From: Halococcaceae archaeon
GTDB lineage: Archaea; Halobacteriota; Halobacteria; Halobacteriales; Halalkalicoccaceae
NCBI GenBank assembly: GCA_007129135.1
Contig: SKWB01000223.1
Coordinates: 1-9,630, forward strand
Length of the DNA stretch: 9,630 nt
Reading direction: 5' to 3'
Shown one piece after another: positions 5,206 to 9,630 of this stretch. Both the position numbers and the translations under genes were made by a program. The notes below the pieces were generated by a model, which ran no database searches, was not told where the DNA came from, and saw only the letters and a program-made list of their open reading frames with translations. How positions within the stretch are numbered: the first letter of the stretch is position 1; every line of letters begins with the position of its first letter.

Positions 5206-6063
5206 TCAGAGATCGACCGTCATCCCGTCGTAGCCGAAGGTGATCCCGAGACGGTCGTGTCGCTCCTCGAGTTCCAGGTAGTCGTCGTAGCTTCGGCCGT
5301 AGACCTCCTCGAGTTCGGTGAGGATCGTCCGTTCCGGTCGCACCTCCTCGACCTGCTCGACCGTCCGCTCGAAGGTGATCTCGGTCTCCTTCTCCTCCGC
5401 CCACAGCGAGTCGGTGAACATCGGGCTCCCGTCGGGCGCTTCTCTGAACAGCCCGCACTCCTTGATCCAGCAGTCGAGATCCGAGGGCACCCGGTAGAGG
5501 TTGAGGTACTTCGTCTCGTCGGGCGAGACGAGGAGTTTCGCGCTTCCCTCGAAGAGGAAGTTCGACATCCGCTGGTCGCCGTCGGGCGCCATCGGCACCT
5601 CGAGGTTGGTCACGGTCGTCTCGCCCAGCTCCATCGACTCGCCGTCGTCGAGGATCTCGACGTCGACGAAGACGCCGTCGTACTTCAGCCGGTAGGGCTG
5701 TGAGCGTTCGATCGCCCGCCGAGTCGCCTCGCTCATCACGAGCGTCGGCGGGTCGGCGTTCGCCCAGGAGTCGAGCGGGAACTCTGCCCGGCCGAGCGCC
5801 TGGACGACGCTCAGCCCGTTGACGTGGTCGCCGTGGAAGTGCGTGAGGAAGACGTACTCCACCCGGTCGATCCCGGCGTCGTTCAGCATCGGTCCGACCT
5901 GTTCGGGCGTGTCGACCAGGGCGTTATCGTCGTGGACGAACGTCGCGTTGCCGCGTCTGACGTAGCGTCCGCCCTCCTCGCGTGCCTCGCGACACACCCG
6001 ACAGCCACAGGTCGGCATCGGGATGGGGAAGTTGCCGCCGGAGCCAAGCTGTGTTACGCGCAT
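5206..6063 (-). CDS. PhnP-like metallo-beta-lactamase-fold hydrolase with unusual metal ligands
   Basis: This 285-residue protein begins with MRVTQLGSGG, followed by Cys19, Cys21 and Cys24 (TCGCRVC). That cysteine cluster resembles the structural zinc site of PhnP-type MBL phosphodiesterases. The signature THFHGDH (His75, His77, Asp79, His80) and DTPE (51-54) mark the MBL active site, and SPDETKYL may supply the bridging Asp. After His80 only one other histidine occurs, in LEERHD near the C-terminus. The positions where PhnP has further ligand histidines read VPMAPDGDQRMS and ILTELEEV here, so the second metal site looks altered. Known relatives cleave cyclic or phosphodiester bonds; this substrate is unknown. 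The ATG at 6063 has a TATA-like TTTGTA 26 nt upstream, which fits a leaderless gene. It converges with the PLP-enzyme gene. Confidence 0.88.
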   Translation of the reverse strand: MRVTQLGSGGNFPIPMPTCGCRVCREAREEGGRYVRRGNATFVHDDNALVDTPEQVGPMLNDAGIDRVEYVFLTHFHGDHVNGLSVVQALGRAEFPLDSWANADPPTLVMSEATRRAIERSQPYRLKYDGVFVDVEILDDGESMELGETTVTNLEVPMAPDGDQRMSNFLFEGSAKLLVSPDETKYLNLYRVPSDLDCWIKECGLFREAPDGSPMFTDSLWAEEKETEITFERTVEQVEEVRPERTILTELEEVYGRSYDDYLELEERHDRLGITFGYDGMTVDL

Positions 6064-6084
6064 CGTCCCCGGCTACGTACCCCC

Positions 6085-6093
6085 GTACAAAGA
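6085..6093 (-). promoter_or_regulatory. TATA-like element of the MBL-fold gene
   Basis: The minus strand reads TCTTTGTAC, with TTTGTA centred about 26 nt before the ATG at 6063. This is the spacing expected for a leaderless haloarchaeal transcript. Confidence 0.55.
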
Positions 6094-6140
6094 CCGTTCC
6101 CCGGGGAGGCTAGAGGAACCCCCAATCCCTTAGACACAGC

Positions 6141-6148
6141 CGTTATGC
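6141..6148 (+). promoter_or_regulatory. TATA-like element of the small zinc-ribbon gene
   Basis: CGTTATGC is centred about 28 nt before the ATG at 6172. It also contains the alternative in-frame ATG at 6145, so the choice of start and of promoter depend on each other. The spacing favours leaderless expression from 6172. Confidence 0.4.
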
Positions 6149-6171
6149 CCGCCCGTCACCTCCCGTCGGTG

Positions 6172-6447
6172 ATGACCGCCGCGTCCCCGCCCTCCCCGCC
6201 GAAAACCACCCTCCACTGTTCGAACTGCGGCCACGAGAGCGCCGCCGACGGCGACTGGGTCGTCCACGAACGGTTCGACGCCACGAGCTACGGCTGCCCG
6301 GACTGCGGCGTCGAGATCACCCGGCGCCGTCGGTTCGACCGGCCACCGGTCGTCGCGAGCGCCACCACCGCGGCCGAGGCGTGGACCGAAGCCTGGACCC
6401 AGAGCTGTGTCGGCTGGGCCAGGCTCTGGCGACGCCTGCTCGCCTAG
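6172..6447 (+). CDS. Small zinc-ribbon protein (haloarchaeal, DUF8106-like)
   Basis: This 91-residue protein has an N-terminal zinc ribbon formed by two knuckles: LHCSNCGHES at about residues 14-23 and YGCPDCGVEI at about 43-52. About 25 residues separate the second Cys of the first pair from the first Cys of the second. Between them GDWVVHERFD looks like the beta hairpin of the ribbon. The C-terminal 40 residues are Ala, Trp and Arg rich (AAEAWTEAWTQSCVGWARLWRRLL) and may form an amphipathic helix. I recall such proteins in haloarchaea as DUF8106, which is from memory. The ATG at 6172 is preferred; starting at 6145 would add 9 residues. Its TAG overlaps the TAG of the convergent universal stress gene within the palindrome CTAG. 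It may bind nucleic acid or protein through the ribbon; the function is unknown. Confidence 0.8.
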   Translation: MTAASPPSPPKTTLHCSNCGHESAADGDWVVHERFDATSYGCPDCGVEITRRRRFDRPPVVASATTAAEAWTEAWTQSCVGWARLWRRLLA

Positions 6448-6869
6448 CGGACCACGACGACCGGCACCGGCGAGCGCCGCACGACCGTCTCGGTGACGCT
6501 CCCGAGGAGGAGCCGTGAGATGCCGTCGCGGCCGTGGCTCGCGATCACGACCGCGTCGAAACCGCCCTCCTCCGCGTGGTTCACGATCGCCCGTTCCGGC
6601 TTCCCGGTCAGCGTCTCGGTCTCTATCTCCCGCCCCCGATCCTCTGCCGTCTCACGAGCAGCAGCCAGGACCTCCCTCGCGTGCTCGCGGGCGCGGTCGT
6701 AGCCCGGGATCTCCTCCTCCGGATCGCCGAAGGCCGCCCAGTAGCCCTCGGGTACCGGGATGACGTGGAGCGCCGTGATCGTGGCCCCGGGGTAGGTCTC
6801 CATCGCGTACGCGAGCGCCTCCGTCGAGGGGTCGGATCCATCGATCGGAACGAGTATCTGCTCCGTCAT
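6444..6869 (-). CDS. Universal stress protein family (UspA) with intact nucleotide-binding motif
   Basis: This 141-residue protein has the full UspA pattern: ILVPIDGS (5-12) with Asp10, a helical middle, and SHGRDGISRLLLGSV (111-125). The latter matches the G-x2-G-x9-G-S motif (Gly113, Gly123, Ser124; the first Gly is Ala110), and the protein ends VPVVVVR. It is thus a likely ATP-binding cytoplasmic stress protein, in contrast to the USP at 642-1079. The start at 6869 was chosen over an ATG at 6896 because MTEQILVPIDGS is the family N-terminus and because the sequence at 6896 reads as a TATA-like element (GGTATG) 27 nt upstream. It lies 69 nt after the nucleoside-recognition gene and seems to have its own promoter. 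Its stop overlaps the convergent zinc-ribbon gene by 4 nt. Confidence 0.93.
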   Translation of the reverse strand: MTEQILVPIDGSDPSTEALAYAMETYPGATITALHVIPVPEGYWAAFGDPEEEIPGYDRAREHAREVLAAARETAEDRGREIETETLTGKPERAIVNHAEEGGFDAVVIASHGRDGISRLLLGSVTETVVRRSPVPVVVVR

Positions 6870-6893
6870 GTGCCGGCCTACGACGGGGACCGA

Positions 6894-6899
6894 CATACC
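6894..6899 (-). promoter_or_regulatory. TATA-like element of the second USP gene
   Basis: The minus strand reads GGTATG, centred about 27 nt before the ATG at 6869, consistent with a leaderless transcript. A second AT-containing hexamer (GATAGG) lies just upstream. Confidence 0.4.
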
Positions 6900-6938
6900 C
6901 CTATCCCCGATTCCCGGGCGACGAGACCGACCGCCGTT

Positions 6939-7898
6939 CTACGGGAGCTGGAGGAACACGGCGAGCGCGAGCGAGAGGAAGACCACCTGGAGGGCGGTGT
7001 TGACGAGGATCACCTTCGTCCCGAACTCCGCGCCCCAGATCCCGTACTGGAACGGGATCGATCGCTTGAGCGTCGAGACGCTGAACGAGAGGATCCCCCC
7101 GAGGAGCATCGCGATCACCGCCTGTCGCGCGGTGAACGACTCGCCGACCAGCGGGGCGAGGACGATGGCCCCGCTGGTCGTGTCGGCGACGAAGACGAGG
7201 ATCACCGGGACCGCGGCACCGGGAAGCCCGAACAGGGAAGTGAGGGGTTCCGCGGCGGCCGTCGTGCCTTCGAGGTCGGTGAACTCGAGGGCGAGCACCA
7301 CCGCCGTGTAGATCACCACGAGCCGGGGGACGATCTCCCGTACTTTCTTTAGTGTACGCTCGCCCGCCCTGCGGAACCGGTCCCCGGTAGTTCGATCCCG
7401 GTCGGGGACCTCGGCCTCGATCGCCCCGGGGTCGACGTTCCGGTCGGTGAGCACCAGCGCCCCCGCGAGCACGCCGGTGAGCGTGATACACAGTGCGATC
7501 AGCGCCCGCGTGCCGACGTAGAGCAGTCCCACCCGGAGGCCGAGGATCGGGAGCAGCACCGGGAGGTAGTAGGTGAGGAGGTGCTGGACGAAGCCGAAGA
7601 ACGTGTTCATCACCACCGCGACGAGCGTCGCCCGGTCGTCGAGCACGCCCCGGTCGCGGAACTCCGCGAGCATCCCGTAGCCGGCGGTCACCGAGACGGT
7701 GTTGGTGAGCACCGCCGCGCCCACCTCGTCCGGCAGGTTCGCGGGGCCGGTGAGATAGCGCGCCCCGCGGGCGATGGCCTGCACGACGCCGTACTCGACG
7801 AGGAGGTTCGCGAGGCCGACGCCCGCGGCGATCAGCGCGGTGATGACCAGCACGCGCGGGAGCACCGTCCCCAGCAGCACGTCGAGGAGGGCGGACAC
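6939..7898 (-). CDS. Nucleoside-recognition (gate) domain membrane protein
   Basis: This 319-residue integral membrane protein has about eight hydrophobic segments, near residues 14-36, 60-76, 91-119, 123-150, 189-206, 228-250, 257-276 and 293-316, with a charged cytoplasmic-type loop at 152-188. Features of the nucleoside-recognition/gate family (PF07670) are the repeated arrangement of LPDEVGAAVLTNTVSVTAGYGML (56-77) and FVADTTSGAIVLAPLVGESF (236-255), each with small residues and conserved Asn/Thr or Asp/Thr in a membrane setting. Relatives include archaeal proteins named nucleoside recognition and the gate parts of FeoB and of spore proteins SpmA/SpmB. The actual substrate is often unknown, so the name should not be read as proof of nucleoside transport. 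The GTG at 7898 starts right before the first helix and has GATAAC about 26 nt upstream. It lies 57 nt after the acetyltransferase-like gene on the same strand. Confidence 0.85.
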   Translation of the reverse strand: MSALLDVLLGTVLPRVLVITALIAAGVGLANLLVEYGVVQAIARGARYLTGPANLPDEVGAAVLTNTVSVTAGYGMLAEFRDRGVLDDRATLVAVVMNTFFGFVQHLLTYYLPVLLPILGLRVGLLYVGTRALIALCITLTGVLAGALVLTDRNVDPGAIEAEVPDRDRTTGDRFRRAGERTLKKVREIVPRLVVIYTAVVLALEFTDLEGTTAAAEPLTSLFGLPGAAVPVILVFVADTTSGAIVLAPLVGESFTARQAVIAMLLGGILSFSVSTLKRSIPFQYGIWGAEFGTKVILVNTALQVVFLSLALAVFLQLP

Positions 7899-7921
7899 GA
7901 TCGGACTCGGGCCGGGAGCGC

Positions 7922-7927
7922 GTTATC
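7922..7927 (-). promoter_or_regulatory. TATA-like element of the gate-domain gene
   Basis: The minus strand reads GCGATAACG, with GATAAC centred about 26 nt before the GTG at 7898. This suggests an independent leaderless promoter rather than simple read-through from the upstream gene. Confidence 0.4.
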
Positions 7928-7955
7928 GCTGTCGTTCGCTCGACGCCGTCCTCGC

Positions 7956-8846
7956 CTACGTGACGACGTAGTAGGGGTCGCGCTCGATCCGCGGGGTGAG
8001 CCACTCGCGGACGTCCCGCCCCCTGAACGCCCGGATCCGGAGCCCGGAGAGGTCGTAGCTGTCCAGAACGCCGGCCTCGCGGAGGCCGTCTTCGAGCTTC
8101 GAGCGGTTCCAGCGGACCTCGCCGTCGTAGGCGTGCGACCGATGCGTGACCCGTTCGTAGGTCGTCTCGTCCGTGTAGACCACGCCGTCGTACTCGACGG
8201 TCCGCATGTACGGCACCCCGAGTATCGACTCGATGTAGTGGATCTGGGAGGCGCGTAGCCAGTCGGTCCCGACATCGAGGTAGAGGACGTTCTCGCGGTC
8301 GAGTTTGCCGAACGCCCCCTCCCGCGACCAGGTGTCGCGGTGCGTGCAGTCGTCGAACCGGTACGGCCCCCTGACGAGCAGCGAGTTCGTCGGGTCGTCG
8401 GTCCGGTAGTCACAGTCCTCGAAGAACAGCCGGGAGAACGCGCCGAACCGCGGGAGCGAAAAGCGCTTGTGATAGATCCCGTCGGGCGAGCGGAACGCGG
8501 GGGTGAAGCCCTGGGTGAGCACGCTCTCGAAGCGGTCCTCGAGCCGTTCGAGGAGGAACTCGTACGGGTTCCGGTCGAACGCGCGTTTGACGTCGCTGAG
8601 TCCGACGTGGACGAACACCGTATCGGTGGCGTACTCGTCGAGGATCGCGTCGAACCGTCCCGGGTCGGAGCGGTCGACCGAGCGGTCCGCGCGTCGGTTC
8701 CGGGCGTACATCGCGAGTCGGTTCGCGAGGATCCGACCACGGTGGAGCCGTTCCGGGGCGTACTCGAGCGCCGTGTCGCGCGCTCGTCTCCGTGCCCTCG
8801 TGATGCGTGTCTCGGACGGTCTCGGCTCCTCTGCGGTGGGTCCCAT
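7956..8846 (-). CDS. AAC(3)-family N-acetyltransferase-like protein (divergent)
   Basis: This 296-residue protein resembles the aminoglycoside 3-N-acetyltransferase family (PF02522) in layout. It has FVHVGLSDVKRAF (78-90) at the usual V-H-S-L-S position, DPTNSLLVRGPYRF (151-164) at the position of the RS-HP--S---G motif, GAFGKLDRENVLYLDVG (177-193), and QIHYIES (201-207) with His203 and Glu206 at the place of the catalytic T-x-H-x-x-E. A basic N-terminal extension (1-50, many Arg) precedes the domain. The match is visual and distant. Members of this family also occur in sugar and surface-polysaccharide pathways, so acetylation of an amino sugar or another amine by acetyl-CoA is as likely as drug modification. 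No resistance claim is supported. The ATG at 8846 was chosen; an ATG at 8894 lies within a TATA-like TTATGA. It stands alone between the rhodanese (79 nt upstream) and the gate-domain gene. Confidence 0.72.
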   Translation of the reverse strand: MGPTAEEPRPSETRITRARRRARDTALEYAPERLHRGRILANRLAMYARNRRADRSVDRSDPGRFDAILDEYATDTVFVHVGLSDVKRAFDRNPYEFLLERLEDRFESVLTQGFTPAFRSPDGIYHKRFSLPRFGAFSRLFFEDCDYRTDDPTNSLLVRGPYRFDDCTHRDTWSREGAFGKLDRENVLYLDVGTDWLRASQIHYIESILGVPYMRTVEYDGVVYTDETTYERVTHRSHAYDGEVRWNRSKLEDGLREAGVLDSYDLSGLRIRAFRGRDVREWLTPRIERDPYYVVT

Positions 8847-8889
8847 CGACAGGACTCGCGGTTGGGAGAGCCGACGCCTTACTATCGGG

Positions 8890-8900
8890 ATCATAATCGA
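8890..8900 (-). promoter_or_regulatory. TATA-like element of the acetyltransferase-like gene
   Basis: The minus strand reads CGATTATGATC in the 79-nt gap after the rhodanese gene. TTATGA is centred about 49 nt before the ATG at 8846, so a leader of about 20 nt would be expected. A second candidate, GATAGTAAG, lies closer. Confidence 0.35.
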
Positions 8901-8925
8901 GAGACGTGACGGGATAACGCAGCCT

Positions 8926-9630
8926 TTACCCGCCGCGTTCGACCGGTGCGCCGACGGCGTTGCCCCACTCCACCCACGACCCGTAGTAGTGACGGACGTC
9001 GTCGTAGCCGAGCAGTTCGTGGAGGGCGACCCAGACCAGCGCCGATCGCTCGCCGATCCGGCAGTAGACGACCGTCTCCTCCTCACCCACCCCTTCGGTC
9101 CCGTAGAGTGCCTCGAGCTCCTCGGTCGGCCTGAACCGACCGTCCGGGCGCACCGCTCGGCTCCAGGGGACGTTGATCGCGCCCGGGACGTGGCCGCCGC
9201 GCTGGACGCCCTCGTTCCACCCGGGAGGGGCGAGGACCTCTCCACGGAACTCCGGTGGGGAGCGGACGTCGACGATCCGTGTCCCGGTATCGAGCGCGCG
9301 CTGAAGCTCCGGCCGGTCGATACGGATCGAGGCGTCGGGCGGCTCCGTCTCGTACTCCCGTGGCGTGAACGACGGGCTCTCGTCCGTGAGCGGCCCGTCC
9401 CGCTCGATCCAGTAGTCACGACCGCCGTCGAGGAGGTAGCAGTCGGTGTGCCCGTAGTACGAGAACAGCCAGTAGGCGTAGGCGGCGAACCAGTTCATCA
9501 CGTCGCCGTAGAGGACGACCGTCGACTCCGTCGCGATCCCGGCCTCGCCGACCAGCCGCTCGAACGCCTCCCGCGAGGCGACGTCGAACCGGACCGGGTC
9601 CTGGAGCTCGCGCTGCCAGTCGAACGTCAC
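8926..9630 (-). CDS. Two-domain rhodanese / thiosulfate sulfurtransferase (N-terminus outside window)
   Basis: The visible 235 codons cover most of a tandem rhodanese protein. The first, inactive-type domain is cut at its start; DWQRELQDPVRFDV (4-17 of the visible part) normally lies about 45-50 residues into such proteins, so about that much is missing and the GTG at the very edge is not the true start. It continues with VVLYGDVMNWFAAYAYW (38-54) and YLLDGGRDYW (65-74). The second domain has RIVDVRSPPEF (118-128), GHVPGAINVPW (146-156) and the active loop CRIGERS (190-196), where Cys190 carries the persulfide. The loop matches the CRxGxR(S/T) form of thiosulfate sulfurtransferases rather than the CGSGVT of mercaptopyruvate enzymes. 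The reaction is sulfur transfer from thiosulfate to a thiophilic acceptor, in the cytoplasm. It is the most upstream of the tandem minus-strand genes here. Confidence 0.95.
   Translation of the reverse strand: MTFDWQRELQDPVRFDVASREAFERLVGEAGIATESTVVLYGDVMNWFAAYAYWLFSYYGHTDCYLLDGGRDYWIERDGPLTDESPSFTPREYETEPPDASIRIDRPELQRALDTGTRIVDVRSPPEFRGEVLAPPGWNEGVQRGGHVPGAINVPWSRAVRPDGRFRPTEELEALYGTEGVGEEETVVYCRIGERSALVWVALHELLGYDDVRHYYGSWVEWGNAVGAPVERGG

Noticed and set aside
6077..6088. GTACCCCCGTAC inverted repeat near the MBL-fold gene start
   Set aside because: Each arm is the self-complementary tetramer GTAC, so the symmetry is trivial; chance is likely.
8340..8909. Plus-strand frame opposite the acetyltransferase-like gene
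   Set aside because: It is a Glu/Arg/Val-rich shadow; the opposite strand carries a recognisable domain with its own upstream TATA-like element.

Overview
The window looks like a piece of a haloarchaeal (class Halobacteria) chromosome. GC content is high, the predicted proteins are rich in Asp and Glu, several genes appear leaderless with a TATA-like element about 26-28 nt before the start codon, the tetramer CTAG is rare, and there is a full archaeal transcription factor B gene. Genus cannot be told from this sequence. I see no mobile element, CRISPR array, rRNA or tRNA, and coding density is high. No stretch over 300 nt lacks a gene.

Layout. 1-1079 (minus): a tight three-gene unit of universal stress protein, winged-helix regulator and small membrane protein of the DUF7521 type; the last runs off the left edge. 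1080-1247: divergent intergenic region with two strong dyads. 1248-2050 (plus): a stand-alone DUF123 (GIY-YIG-like) protein followed by a second DUF7521-type membrane protein. 2037-2291 (minus): glutaredoxin-like CxxC protein that overlaps the preceding gene tail to tail. 2292-3445: promoter region with repeated motifs, then a complete tfb gene (plus). 3551-3778 (minus): small protein with a PepSY-like look. 3894-5009 (plus): class V PLP-dependent aminotransferase-like enzyme. 5206-6063 (minus): PhnP-like metallo-beta-lactamase-fold protein. 6172-6447 (plus): small zinc-ribbon protein sharing its CTAG stop overlap with a second universal stress protein (6444-6869, minus). 6939-9630 (minus): nucleoside-recognition/gate-domain membrane protein, AAC(3)-family N-acetyltransferase-like protein, and a two-domain rhodanese (start beyond the right edge).

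How the genes work together. Only the USP/wHTH/DUF7521 set has operon-like spacing (10 nt and 1 nt gaps). The other genes look like independent single-gene units, most with their own promoter. Themes are stress response (two USPs), sulfur and redox chemistry (rhodanese, glutaredoxin-like protein, class V PLP enzyme) and basal transcription (TFB), but nothing shows that these form one pathway. I did not find a convincing new multi-gene system. The best leads are the USP/wHTH/membrane operon with a nearby membrane paralogue, a motif shared by two promoters, the repeats over the tfb promoter, and the unusual metal-ligand pattern of the MBL protein.
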